Positions 9,616 to 18,994 of a stretch of DNA of 64,000 nt are shown one piece after another (position 1 is the first letter of the stretch; every line of letters begins with the position of its first letter). The position numbers and the translations under genes were made by a program. The stretch comes from UBA7332 sp051657165 (lineage in GTDB: Bacteria; Bacteroidota; Bacteroidia; Bacteroidales; UBA7332). The notes below the pieces were generated by a model, which had not been told where the DNA came from, made no database searches, and saw only the letters and a list, made by a program, of their open reading frames with translations. The stretch is taken from NCBI GenBank assembly GCA_051657165.1, contig JBOFKD010000111.1, positions 4,759 through 68,758 on the forward strand, given 5' to 3'.

Positions 9616-12600
9616 ATGAGACAATTCAGATCTATATTCTTTATTCTGATTGGCTTAGTTATAAGTCTTGCGTCATTAGAAGCTCAGAATTATGAATTTC
9701 ACAAAAAGATAAATCAGGCATCTCCGAACGGAGCTTCCGGTTTTATAAATGAAGAAGTGTGGATCACTTCGACAAACGATGGCTCTGTTATTAAATACGA
9801 TAAAGGAGGAAATATACTGGCTACTCTTACTGAAGGTATCAGCAAGCCTGTTGACGTAGCTGTATCAGCAAGCGGAGATATCTATGTAGCTGATCAGGGG
9901 TTAAAAGCAATCCTGCATTTTAACCCGGAACTAAAACTAACAGAAAAAATCACTCTGAGCAGTGCTCCTTTTGGAGTATCTGTTAGTCCGGATAATGAGC
10001 TTTATATAGCATTAGGCTCTGAAGCTGTTATCTACAAAGACGGTAAAGAAACCGGAAAAATTAAAGCTTACTCTCAGGATAAAATCCGCAGTATCCGCAA
10101 AGTTACATTCAATAAGCAAGGTACAATGTTTATTGTAGACTACGATACAGGATTACTACGCATATCGCATATCACAAATGAAACGGCACATATTGATCTG
10201 ATGATCAAAAAAGAGAATGGAGCAAATGTTTATAATAAACTTACAGGGGTTGACTTTGCGAATGATGGCACCATATTTCTGACATCAGATGCGAATCACT
10301 CATCTTCCGGATCATTAATGGGTATTTATGTTTTTGATGCCAATGGTATTTTCCTTTATAATGTCGGGGAAAAAGGTACCGGAACATCAGATTCTCACTT
10401 CAAAACACCCAAAACAGTTTCTGTCCTTTCTGAGGAGCTATTATTTGTAAGTGATTTTAATAACAATGCCGTAAAGATCTTTGAATATAAAGATACTCAG
10501 GCACCTTCACTGACTGAACTATCGATTCGCGAGATATCCCGTTCGAATGTAATCTACACAATCAGTGCAGATGAAGCATGCTCTTTCTATGCTTATATTA
10601 TCGCAGAAAATGCAGCAATCCCTTCTCTGGAAGAGATTCGCTCAAAAGGGCAGAAAGTCGCAATAGATACAAAAAATCAACTCGTAACGATCTCATCGGA
10701 GACTATGCGTAATGCTACGCAAAAAATAGCCTATTTCGCAGAAGACCGTTTTGCCAATCATACTGAGGTATTCGTATCTGAGGTATTTACAACAGATTCT
10801 GAACTCAGAATATCAAAACAACAATTAAAAGATAAAGGTAATAATCAGCTGTCTTTCAATATTTCAGCCAACGATGCCGGACAGTTCTACTGGGCTCTTT
10901 ACACTTATAACGGAACTATTCCCGAACTAACGCCGGCTGATTTATTAAATCCGGTTAATGCTGTTAAGAATGGTTCTTTCGTATATAGTCAGGCAAATCA
11001 GAATGCTCTGCTAAGTATTGATGGACTGGAAAAAGCGAGAAAGTATATTCTTTATACAGCAATATCAGATGGTTCATCTTTAAGCCAGCTATCCTATTGC
11101 GTCGCAATGACATGGGATGATGTCGCTACGATATACAAGCGTTACAAAGAATTACTTACAGGATATAATGGTTTTGATTATTCTATTCCTGAAAATCAGA
11201 TGCGTTACACATCTTTAAGAGCGAATATCAGCAAAGCTCATCAACTGAAAGGAAGTTATGTTATAACCGACAATATGCCTCAGTATTATCTGGGTATTGA
11301 TTGTAAAAACAATCCGGGAAACAGAGCTGATATTGATCATTTGAAGGATCTGATAGGAAATGTTTTACTACCTCTTTCTGTTTCATATCATTTAGAAGGT
11401 CCGGCTGAACAACCGAATGCTGATTTTCACAATCCTCTTGTCCTGAATGACATTGCTAATCTGTATAAATACATGGAAGCCCGTGGTTTTAAATACGGAT
11501 GTAATCTGCCAAATTGCGGTGGAGGTATATATTTAAGACTGACTGGTCTGTTTTACAGCTCCATGCTGATGAAAGATCAGCTTCAGGAAATGGGAGTCGC
11601 TGATTATACGATAGAATTACTGGATTGGGCTACTCAATGGGTAAACAGCAATGATCCTGAGTATTCTGCCGAAACAGAAGTATCCGGAGGCAGAGCTGAT
11701 GCTATTCGCACAATGTTCAACAACCGTCTTATGTTCGCGTTGACGCTTCCTGATTCAGACAGCAGGAGAGAAGAGCTTGTGGATTATATGAAACAGGTCT
11801 TTGATTCACATATGCGCATATCTCCGGCATGGGATGGTATGATGAAAGCTGATTTTTCGGCTTATCACCACAGAGGTATTTTTGGCAATGCATACGTAAC
11901 AGAGGCTTTACATGTAGCTTCACAAATTGCTATGCTGCTAAACAATACTCAATATGCACTGACACCGGCTACCATTACGAATATTCGTGAAGGGTTGCTA
12001 GCTTACCGTTCTTTTTGCCAGAAATATGATATTCCCCGTGGAATTTCAGGCAGATTTCCGAATAAGTTAATCAGCCTTGCAGCTAACATTCCGGCATATG
12101 CTTTCTTATATGAAGTACTCTCAGGGGAGGAAAAAGATCTTTTCGGACGTATCGTTACGGATTTATACGATGCTGATAATAGTATTGTTCAGTCTCAGCT
12201 GATACGCAGTACTGTCAGCTCAATTTCTTTCTTCGGAGGAATTGGTGTTACGGATCTTCTGTATAAAATATCCCAGAAAGGATATACACCGGATGAATAC
12301 ACCAATATCAACCGCACATATCCATATTCGGCTCTTCAGGTTCATCGCAAAAACGGATGGATGGCTGCGGTCAAAGGATATAGCAAGTATGTATGGGACT
12401 TTGAAACAGACGGAGGCGAAAACTGGTACGGATATAATCAGTCAAGTGGAGAACTTTCTATCTATTCCGGTGCTGATGAATCAGGTTTAATCAACGCTGA
12501 ATCAAGTGGTACAGGGTATAACGGATGGGATTGGTCTCACGTTCCGGGAACTACAACTCTGGCTTTGTCGCTGGAAGATATCCGTAAAAAAGTGGAGAGT

Positions 12601-13833
12601 TTCCAGTGGGCTAAAATGTCTCCTGAGTTTTATACAGGAGGTGTATCTCACCTGGGTGAGAACGGAATGTTTGCGATGAAGTATAACGATATTCGCCAGA
12701 ACCAGACGATGAAGGCTAATAAATCGTATTTCTTCTTTGGAGACAAGTTAATTATGCTGGGATCGGACATCGTCAATAATCATGACACTTGTTCTTCCGC
12801 ACATACAACTCTTTTCCAGAATCTTATTGCAAACGGGAAACCTGTTTATGTAAATGGCAAAGCCGTGAATGCTTTAGGAACAACAATGGAACTTGGAAAT
12901 AATGATAAAGCAACACTGGTTGACATCGCAGATAATGCGTATTATATTCCGGGAAAAAGCAAAGTTCACTTCCACTATAAAGAGCAAAGTTCTTACAACG
13001 ACCGAAATCATTCAGTCACGAAAGGAAACTATGCAACAGCATGGATTGAGCATGACAAATCTTCTTCCGATAATTATGAATATGCAGTAATGATTAACGG
13101 AGGTGTAAGTGGTGCTGAATATTTAAGTTCTGATCCGGGATCTGTATATACAGTTATCCGCAAGGATGCCACAGCTCACATTGTTCATAGCAATGAGCTA
13201 AACATGACAGGTTATGCGATTTTCGACAATCAGACATTCTCCGGCGATCCGTTACTGGCTGAAATAAGTGAGCCTGTTATGGCCATGGTTAGTCCGCTAA
13301 ATGAGAATCAGCTTCAATTAAGTTTATCCAACCCTGAATTAGGATTCTATCCGAAAGATAAATTCCCGTATCAGGTATGGTCTATCGATAAGGATAAACT
13401 AAACGCGAAAAGTGAGATTCAACCCGTAACAGTAACATTAAACGGAAAATGGAGTCTGAAATCAAATCCGAAAGTTGAATTCGTAAACTATTCGGTAACA
13501 GATCATCAGACAACTCTTCGTTTTAACGGGAAGGATGCTGAAACAGTTAAAGCTGATCTAATCAACGAAGATGCAACATCACTGGAGAATCTAAAAACAC
13601 AGAACTTCCGTGTTTATCCAAATCCGGCACGTGATTTTATCGCTGTGTTCTACGAATCGGATTCTGATACATCAGTCAGCCTGAACATATATAATATGGT
13701 AGGGCAAGTTGTTCTGAATCAGAAAATAGATGCAAACATTAAGCAAACTATCTCTGTTGGCTCATTGCCAAAAGGCAGTTATGTGATTCGTTTAGAGAAC
13801 AGATCTGCTTCACAGAAATTGATTATACAATAA
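9616..13833 (+). CDS. Large T9SS-secreted PL8 polysaccharide lyase with N-terminal beta-propeller
   Basis: About 1405 aa. I start at the ATG giving MRQFRSIFFILIGLVISLASLEAQ, a signal peptide; the frame is open 14 codons further up. Residues about 25-310 look like an NHL-type beta-propeller (PVDVAVSASGDIYVADQG and similar). Two Ig-like modules follow (about 315-530). The PL8 alpha/alpha-toroid and beta-sandwich region runs from about 550 to 1290. His751 and Tyr760 in AYHHRGIFGNAY have the nine-residue spacing of the catalytic pair in chondroitin AC and hyaluronate lyases, and WYGYNQSSG and DWSHVPGTTT are typical family phrases. A T9SS tail starts at FRVYPNPARD (about 1331). Likely substrate is chondroitin, hyaluronan or a related uronic-acid polymer. 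PL8 enzymes are usually 700-1000 aa; the propeller is the extra part. Confidence 0.9.
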   Translation: MRQFRSIFFILIGLVISLASLEAQNYEFHKKINQASPNGASGFINEEVWITSTNDGSVIKYDKGGNILATLTEGISKPVDVAVSASGDIYVADQGLKAILHFNPELKLTEKITLSSAPFGVSVSPDNELYIALGSEAVIYKDGKETGKIKAYSQDKIRSIRKVTFNKQGTMFIVDYDTGLLRISHITNETAHIDLMIKKENGANVYNKLTGVDFANDGTIFLTSDANHSSSGSLMGIYVFDANGIFLYNVGEKGTGTSDSHFKTPKTVSVLSEELLFVSDFNNNAVKIFEYKDTQAPSLTELSIREISRSNVIYTISADEACSFYAYIIAENAAIPSLEEIRSKGQKVAIDTKNQLVTISSETMRNATQKIAYFAEDRFANHTEVFVSEVFTTDSELRISKQQLKDKGNNQLSFNISANDAGQFYWALYTYNGTIPELTPADLLNPVNAVKNGSFVYSQANQNALLSIDGLEKARKYILYTAISDGSSLSQLSYCVAMTWDDVATIYKRYKELLTGYNGFDYSIPENQMRYTSLRANISKAHQLKGSYVITDNMPQYYLGIDCKNNPGNRADIDHLKDLIGNVLLPLSVSYHLEGPAEQPNADFHNPLVLNDIANLYKYMEARGFKYGCNLPNCGGGIYLRLTGLFYSSMLMKDQLQEMGVADYTIELLDWATQWVNSNDPEYSAETEVSGGRADAIRTMFNNRLMFALTLPDSDSRREELVDYMKQVFDSHMRISPAWDGMMKADFSAYHHRGIFGNAYVTEALHVASQIAMLLNNTQYALTPATITNIREGLLAYRSFCQKYDIPRGISGRFPNKLISLAANIPAYAFLYEVLSGEEKDLFGRIVTDLYDADNSIVQSQLIRSTVSSISFFGGIGVTDLLYKISQKGYTPDEYTNINRTYPYSALQVHRKNGWMAAVKGYSKYVWDFETDGGENWYGYNQSSGELSIYSGADESGLINAESSGTGYNGWDWSHVPGTTTLALSLEDIRKKVESFQWAKMSPEFYTGGVSHLGENGMFAMKYNDIRQNQTMKANKSYFFFGDKLIMLGSDIVNNHDTCSSAHTTLFQNLIANGKPVYVNGKAVNALGTTMELGNNDKATLVDIADNAYYIPGKSKVHFHYKEQSSYNDRNHSVTKGNYATAWIEHDKSSSDNYEYAVMINGGVSGAEYLSSDPGSVYTVIRKDATAHIVHSNELNMTGYAIFDNQTFSGDPLLAEISEPVMAMVSPLNENQLQLSLSNPELGFYPKDKFPYQVWSIDKDKLNAKSEIQPVTVTLNGKWSLKSNPKVEFVNYSVTDHQTTLRFNGKDAETVKADLINEDATSLENLKTQNFRVYPNPARDFIAVFYESDSDTSVSLNIYNMVGQVVLNQKIDANIKQTISVGSLPKGSYVIRLENRSASQKLIIQ

Positions 13834-13843
13834 TCCCATTCAT

Positions 13844-13876
13844 AAAAAAGGCGATCCTTATGGATCGCTTTTTTTT
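13844..13876. terminator. Bidirectional terminator between the PL8 and acyl-CoA synthetase genes
   Basis: A hairpin (CGATCC-TTAT-GGATCG) is flanked by A runs and T runs on opposite sides, so it can stop transcription from both converging genes. Confidence 0.85.
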
Positions 13877-13878
13877 AT

Positions 13879-15528
13879 TTAAACGGGTTCTACACCCTGT
13901 TTGGCTAATAACTCAAGACTCAGGTCTCTGAGTTTGTATTTTTGAATCTTCCCGCTTCCGGTCATCGGAAACTGATCAATAAAGAAAATATACTTTGGTA
14001 TTTTATGTCTGGAAATAGCTCCGCGACAATACTCCTTCACGTTCCCTTCACTCATCTCAAAGCCTTCTTTCAGTATGATAAAAGCTCCGATTTCTTCTCC
14101 ATATTTTTTGGAAGGCACGGCAGCTACCTGAACATCCTGCACACCATCCATTTTATACAGAAACTCTTCGATCTCGCGCGGATAAATATTCTCGCCACCA
14201 CGAATGATCATATCTTTGATTCTTCCTGTTATGCAGAAGTTCCCGTCAGGTCGTTTAATACCTAAATCACCGGAATGCAAAAAACCATTCTTATCGATAA
14301 TTTCGGCTGTTGCCTCAGGCAATTTATAATACCCTTTCATGATATTATAACCTCTGCAACACATCTCACCCTGTACACCATCGGGACATTCTTCTCCGGT
14401 TTCAGGATCTATCACTTTCACTTCAATATGAGGTAATTCCCGTCCGACTGTTGCAGACCTTACTTCCATTGTGTCGTCCACATGACTTTGAGTCATTCCC
14501 GGAGAAGCTTCCGTCAAACCATACACACTGGTTATTTCCTTCATATTCATCTTCTCCATTACTTCTTCCATAAGCCATTGCGGACAAAGTGCTCCGGCCA
14601 TAATTCCCGTACGAAGAGATGATAATTCAAACATATCGAACATCGGATGATTTAATTCGGCAATATACATGGTTGGAACACCGTACAGCGACGTACATCT
14701 TTCTTTATGAACAGAAGCTAATACAACCAGCGGATCAAATTTCTCAAGAAGTACAACGGTTGCCCCGTGCGTAATCACTGCCATCATACCGAGTACAATC
14801 CCGAAGCAATGAAACAGCGGAACCGGGAGACATAAGCGCTCATCTGCGGTATAACGCATACATTGTCCGATGCAGTATCCATTATTGGTAATGTTGTAGT
14901 GACTGAGCATAACGCCCTTCGGAAAACCAGTTGTCCCCGATGTATATTGCATATTTACCGTATCCTGTACATCGACCGCTGCTTTCGCTTTCTGATAATC
15001 ATCTTCTGCAATAGTATCAGAAAGCAAAAGAAGTTCGGCGGTATTATACATACCTCTGTATTTCTCCTGACCAATAAACACTACATTCTTCAGGAAAGGA
15101 TAACGATCCGATTTAAGGAAACCCCTTGGTTGCTGTTTCAGTTCAGGCAACATTTTATAGAGCATCTTTGGATAATCACTATCATACGTCCCGTCAGTAA
15201 TACAAATCGTTTGAAGATCCGCATTCTCAACCAGATACTCCAGCTCATTTTGCTTATAGTTGGTATTAATGGTCACCAGAACGGCCCCTATTTTTGCTGT
15301 TGCAAACATAAATGTATTCCAGTCCGGAACATTCGTTGCCCATATTCCTACATTATCTCCCTTTTTGACACCAATTGCCATCAAGGATTTAGCCAGACGA
15401 TCCACTCGCTCGTTAAAGCCTTTATAGGTAAAACGGAGATTACGGTCGGCATAAACAATAAAATCCTTGTCAGGAGTTTCATTAGCCCATTTTTCGAGCC
15501 ATTGTCCTAATGTCTTATTATATAACAT
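13879..15528 (-). CDS. AMP-forming fatty/acyl-CoA synthetase
   Basis: A 549-aa adenylate-forming enzyme that would activate a carboxylic acid with ATP and CoA. The P-loop-like motif is YTSGTTGFPKGVM, the A5 region is YGLTEASP, and the hinge and C-terminal domain show GRIKDMIIRGGENIYPREIEE and the catalytic Lys in MTGSGKIQKYKLR. The closest familiar types are medium/long-chain acyl-CoA ligases (FadD-like). No signal or membrane segment is seen, so it is cytoplasmic. It follows the XRE-cupin regulator gene by 13 bp on the same strand, so the two form an operon and the regulator probably senses the acid or its CoA ester. The exact substrate is not readable from sequence. Confidence 0.9.
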   Translation of the reverse strand: MLYNKTLGQWLEKWANETPDKDFIVYADRNLRFTYKGFNERVDRLAKSLMAIGVKKGDNVGIWATNVPDWNTFMFATAKIGAVLVTINTNYKQNELEYLVENADLQTICITDGTYDSDYPKMLYKMLPELKQQPRGFLKSDRYPFLKNVVFIGQEKYRGMYNTAELLLLSDTIAEDDYQKAKAAVDVQDTVNMQYTSGTTGFPKGVMLSHYNITNNGYCIGQCMRYTADERLCLPVPLFHCFGIVLGMMAVITHGATVVLLEKFDPLVVLASVHKERCTSLYGVPTMYIAELNHPMFDMFELSSLRTGIMAGALCPQWLMEEVMEKMNMKEITSVYGLTEASPGMTQSHVDDTMEVRSATVGRELPHIEVKVIDPETGEECPDGVQGEMCCRGYNIMKGYYKLPEATAEIIDKNGFLHSGDLGIKRPDGNFCITGRIKDMIIRGGENIYPREIEEFLYKMDGVQDVQVAAVPSKKYGEEIGAFIILKEGFEMSEGNVKEYCRGAISRHKIPKYIFFIDQFPMTGSGKIQKYKLRDLSLELLAKQGVEPV

Positions 15529-15541
15529 ATGAAATCCTGAT

Positions 15542-16117
15542 TTAGAAAGGAGTATATATTACAGCCAGTACATCAGCTTCCATTCCGTTTGCAGAGTGAA
15601 CATGATGTGGTACAATTGAGTCATAGTAAATACTATCGCCCTGTTTCAATAAATATGTTTTTGAGCCGTATTTTATTTCGATTTCACCATCCAGTACATA
15701 TACAAATTCTTCACCTTCATGCGATGATAGTACAAAATCACTGTGACCACATGGTTCAATTCGTATCTGGAATGTCTCCATATGTCTTCCGGCTTTTGAC
15801 TGCGAAAGAGCATGGTAATTCATATGTCTGCAACTGCTTTGCCCGCAATGCATAATATTCGCATCTTTTTGATCATCCTTACGTGAAACTACCGGCCCCA
15901 GTTCCTCGTGGTCATCCATGAAAGAACCCAGACGGACCCCCATAGAGCGTGCAATTTTAATTAACACAGCAATAGAAGGAACATCCTGATTCTCTTCTAT
16001 ATGCCTGATCTGATCTGATTCTAATCCTGCATTTTCCGCTACCTGACTAATAGATAAATCTTTAGTCTCTCTTAAAGATCGAATTCTCTCTCCGATTGTT
16101 ACTTTATTTTCCATCAT
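15542..16117 (-). CDS. XRE-family regulator with C-terminal cupin sensor
   Basis: A 191-aa protein. The N-terminal helix-turn-helix of the Cro/C1 type is at about 8-65 (IRSLRETKDLSISQVAENAGLESDQIRHIEENQ). The C-terminal cupin_2 domain is at about 110-190 (SSHEGEEFVYVLDGEIEIKYG, then VPHHVHS). This is the PuuR-like layout, in which the cupin binds a small ligand or metal. It is the first gene of a two-gene operon with an acyl-CoA synthetase, with a TATATTTG box at 16157-16164 on the minus strand. Autoregulation is likely by analogy. Confidence 0.88.
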   Translation of the reverse strand: MMENKVTIGERIRSLRETKDLSISQVAENAGLESDQIRHIEENQDVPSIAVLIKIARSMGVRLGSFMDDHEELGPVVSRKDDQKDANIMHCGQSSCRHMNYHALSQSKAGRHMETFQIRIEPCGHSDFVLSSHEGEEFVYVLDGEIEIKYGSKTYLLKQGDSIYYDSIVPHHVHSANGMEADVLAVIYTPF

Positions 16118-16156
16118 AACAAGCGATTTAGTTTACATTTTGATATTATATCGCCG

Positions 16157-16164
16157 CAAATATA
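16157..16164 (-). promoter_or_regulatory. Promoter box (TATATTTG) of the XRE-cupin/acyl-CoA synthetase operon
   Basis: The minus strand reads TATATTTG 40 bp before the regulator start codon. The surrounding run of TATA repeats makes the exact register less certain. Confidence 0.55.
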
Positions 16165-16336
16165 TATAATATATAATTAAACAGCTAAATATACTATAAA
16201 ATAGTCATTGCTAATTATTACTCTGAGACGATTATACCGGATAAAAGGAGCTACAATAAGGACTCCTGTTTCTTCGTATGTTACCGGCAGAATATCCGTA
16301 TCGAGTGGAAAAATCAGACTGTAAACAAATTACAGG

Positions 16337-16562
16337 ATACGTATGATTAACTTTTTTCAAAGCAGGAATAATGTGTTTTGAACGTATGATTAATTAAGGA
16401 CCTGTACAGGTCCTTATAAGGATATGTACAGCAGGCAAAAAGGATCTGTACAGGTCCTTCGGAGGAGCTGTACAACCTGCAAATTAATCATACGTGCAAA
16501 TGAAGTTATTTACCCTTTGAAAAAAGTTATTCAAAGGCAAAGCGTGAATTGATTATACGTAT
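16337..16562. repeat. Palindrome array A, 22-bp phased (TGTACA type)
   Basis: This fills part of a 566-bp gene-free region (16118-16683). Four TGTACA centres lie at 16405.5, 16427.5, 16449.5 and 16471.5, exactly 22 bp apart, and CG-centred sites at 16383.5 and 16493.5 continue the phase. The first unit, AAGGACCTGTACAGGTCCTT, is a perfect 20-bp palindrome. A perfect 13-bp inverted repeat (CGTATGATTAATT at 16383-16395 and its complement at 16482-16494) brackets the array. Longer imperfect arms (AACTTTTTTCAAAG type) lie outside, and ATACGTAT closes both ends. I see nothing else in the rest of this gap. It is the same family as 53157-53447. Confidence 0.9.
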
Positions 16563-16626
16563 TCCGGAGCGGATATACCCTTTGATTTTTAATGAAGAGA
16601 CTGAAGCTGACGCCTGATAAGAGCAT

Positions 16627-16664
16627 AAAAAAAGGAAGAAACCCTTACGGATTTCTTCCTTTTT
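16627..16664 (-). terminator. Intrinsic terminator of rpsO
   Basis: The stem GGAAGAAA / TTTCTTCC is flanked by A and T runs and lies 19 bp after the rpsO stop on the minus strand. Confidence 0.85.
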
Positions 16665-16683
16665 AATGTCCTGATACAAGAAA

Positions 16684-16953
16684 TTACTTTCTGATACCTA
16701 GTTCTTTAATGATAGCACGGTATCTTTCGATATCTTTAGCTTTTAGATAATCCAAAAGGCTACGACGTTTACCTACTAACATTTTAAGAGCTCTCTCAGT
16801 GCTATAATCTTTGTGATTTGCCTTCAAGTGTGAAGTCAAATGCGAAATACGGTACGAAAATAATGCAATCTGCGCTTCTGATGAGCCAGTATCAGTATTA
16901 GACTTTCCGTATTTTGCGAAGATTTCTTGTTTCTTAGCTGAATCTAAGTACAT
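16684..16953 (-). CDS. rpsO: 30S ribosomal protein S15
   Basis: An 89-aa protein of normal S15 length. I start at MYLDSAKKQEIF (16953); the upstream nine codons are leader. It shows the S15 core motifs TGSSEAQIALFSYRISHLT and LKMLVGKRRSLLDYL. It binds 16S rRNA in the platform of the small subunit. It is monocistronic, divergent from typA, with a TACCTTTG promoter box 36 bp upstream and its own terminator. Confidence 0.97.
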   Translation of the reverse strand: MYLDSAKKQEIFAKYGKSNTDTGSSEAQIALFSYRISHLTSHLKANHKDYSTERALKMLVGKRRSLLDYLKAKDIERYRAIIKELGIRK

Positions 16954-16988
16954 GGTGATAATTATTATATTGTTAAACAAAATCGCTG

Positions 16989-16996
16989 CAAAGGTA
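16989..16996 (-). promoter_or_regulatory. Promoter box (TACCTTTG) of rpsO
   Basis: The minus strand reads TACCTTTG, a full match to TAnnTTTG, 36 bp before the rpsO start codon. Its partner at 17062 serves typA in the other direction. Confidence 0.75.
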
Positions 16997-17061
16997 CGAC
17001 TTTATTTTTCTCTCACAAGAGCTTTTTACTTTTTTATCAATGATTTATGCAATTAATATCG

Positions 17062-17069
17062 TACCTTTG
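17062..17069 (+). promoter_or_regulatory. Promoter box (TACCTTTG) of typA
   Basis: TACCTTTG lies 24 bp before the chosen typA ATG at 17093. The box lies inside the longer open frame, which supports the shorter start. Confidence 0.75.
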
Positions 17070-17092
17070 TGCCATATATTTCAAGATATTAT

Positions 17093-18892
17093 ATGCAAAA
17101 GATTAGAAACATTGCAATTATTGCACACGTTGACCACGGAAAGACTACTTTAGTGGATAAGATGCTGCTAGCTGGTCAACTGTTCAGAGACAACCAACAC
17201 ACAGGTGAGTTAATACTCGATAACAACGACTTGGAGCGTGAACGCGGTATTACCATTCTGTCTAAGAACGTATCAATTTCTTATAAGGGTTATAAGATCA
17301 ACATTATTGATACTCCGGGCCACGCCGACTTCGGTGGAGAAGTTGAACGTGTATTGAACATGGCAGACGGATGTTTGCTTCTTGTTGATGCTTTCGAAGG
17401 ACCAATGCCTCAGACGCGTTTTGTACTTCAGAAAGCTTTGGAAATGGGACTTAAACCGATCGTGGTTGTGAATAAGGTAGACAAACCAAACTGTCGCCCT
17501 GACGAAGTTCACGAAATGGTATTCGATTTAATGTTCAGTCTGGATGCTAACGAAGAACAGTTAGATTTCCATACAGTTTACGGTTCTGCGAAGAACAACT
17601 GGATGGGTGAAGACTGGAGCAAACCGACTGAAGATATTACTTATGTATTAGACTCAATCGTAGAGCATATTCCTGCTCCGGTTTACCTGGACGGATCAGC
17701 TCAGATGCTAATTACATCTCTTGACTACTCTTCATATGTAGGACGTATTTGTATCGGACGTGTTCACCGTGGTGAACTTCGTGAAGGTATGGATGTGATG
17801 CTTTGCAAAAAAGACGGTTCTAAAATCAAACAACGTATTAAAGAGGTTCACGTATTCGAAGGTCTTGGCCGTCGTAAAGTAGAATCTGCTGCGTCAGGTG
17901 ATATTTGTGCTTTGGTTGGTATCGACGGATTCGAAATCGGGGATACAATTGCGGATGCTCAAAATCCGGAAGCTTTGGATCCGATTGCTATCGACGAACC
18001 AACAATGTCGATGACATTTACAATCAATGACTCTCCTTTCTTCGGAAAAGAAGGTAAATTGGTTACTTCACGTCACATTCACGACCGTTTGATGAAAGAG
18101 CTTGACAAAAACCTTGCTCTTCGTGTTCATAAATCAGAAGATTCTGACTGCTGGACTGTATTCGGACGTGGTGTACTTCACTTATCTGTATTGATCGAAA
18201 CAATGCGTCGTGAAGGATACGAACTTCAGGTTGGTCAGCCACAGGTTATCATCAAAGAAATTGATGGTGTTAAATGTGAGCCGATTGAGCAGTTGAGTAT
18301 CAACTGTCCGGAAGAAGCTTCGAGCAAAATTATCGACGTTGTAACACGCCGTAAAGGTGAATTATTAATGATGGATACGAAAAATGATCGTATTTTCATG
18401 GAATTCAATATGCCTTCACGTGGTATTATCGGTCTTCGTAACTATGTATTGACTGTATCTGCCGGAGAAGCTATCATGGCTCACCGCTTCAAAGAATATC
18501 AGCCATACAAAGGGGAAATCGAAAAACGTATAAACGGTGCTATGATCGCGATGGAAACAGGTACTGCATTTGCTTATGCACTAGATAAACTACAGGATCG
18601 TGGTAAATTCTTTATTGCTCCGCAAGAAGAAATTTATGCTGGTCAGGTTATCGGTGAGCATTCAAAAGACAACGACCTTGTTGTAAACATCACAAAATCT
18701 AAGAAACTGACAAACATGCGTGCATCAGGTTCTGACGATAAAGCGAAATTGGCTCCGCCGATTATCTTCAGCTTGGAAGAGGCTCTAGAGTACATTCGTG
18801 AAGACGAGTATGTAGAGGTTACTCCACACTCAATCCGTCTTCGTAAAATCATTCTTGATGAAAACGAACGTAAGCGCGTTTCTAAAAAATAA
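17093..18892 (+). CDS. typA: Translational GTPase TypA/BipA
   Basis: A 599-aa GTPase of normal family length. I start at MQKIRNIAIIAHVDHGKTT; the eight codons above overlap the promoter. G1 is AHVDHGKTT, G2/switch I contains RERGITI, G3 is DTPGHADFGGEV, and G4 is NKVDK. Domains II, III and V and the BipA-specific C-terminal region (RGIIGLRNYVLTVSAGEA) follow. BipA binds the 70S ribosome in place of EF-G and is needed for growth under cold or stress and for ribosome assembly. A hairpin terminator follows. Confidence 0.97.
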   Translation: MQKIRNIAIIAHVDHGKTTLVDKMLLAGQLFRDNQHTGELILDNNDLERERGITILSKNVSISYKGYKINIIDTPGHADFGGEVERVLNMADGCLLLVDAFEGPMPQTRFVLQKALEMGLKPIVVVNKVDKPNCRPDEVHEMVFDLMFSLDANEEQLDFHTVYGSAKNNWMGEDWSKPTEDITYVLDSIVEHIPAPVYLDGSAQMLITSLDYSSYVGRICIGRVHRGELREGMDVMLCKKDGSKIKQRIKEVHVFEGLGRRKVESAASGDICALVGIDGFEIGDTIADAQNPEALDPIAIDEPTMSMTFTINDSPFFGKEGKLVTSRHIHDRLMKELDKNLALRVHKSEDSDCWTVFGRGVLHLSVLIETMRREGYELQVGQPQVIIKEIDGVKCEPIEQLSINCPEEASSKIIDVVTRRKGELLMMDTKNDRIFMEFNMPSRGIIGLRNYVLTVSAGEAIMAHRFKEYQPYKGEIEKRINGAMIAMETGTAFAYALDKLQDRGKFFIAPQEEIYAGQVIGEHSKDNDLVVNITKSKKLTNMRASGSDDKAKLAPPIIFSLEEALEYIREDEYVEVTPHSIRLRKIILDENERKRVSKK

Positions 18893-18916
18893 AACGTACT
18901 GAAAACAATATAGGAC

Positions 18917-18973
18917 ACCTGTCGATGCTATTCTCTATTTATTTATAAATAACGATTGCATTGACAGGTTTTC
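18917..18973 (+). terminator. Hairpin terminator after typA
   Basis: ACCTGTCGATGC pairs with GCATTGACAGGT (one mismatch) across an AT-rich loop and is followed by TTTTCTT. It separates typA from the pfs-luxS operon. Confidence 0.6.
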
Positions 18974-18994
18974 TTATTTATACCAATACATTAT

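Noticed and set aside
14863..15510. A 215-codon plus-strand frame opposite the acyl-CoA synthetase
   Set aside because: It lies wholly antisense within a well-supported gene and shows no domain; a shadow frame.
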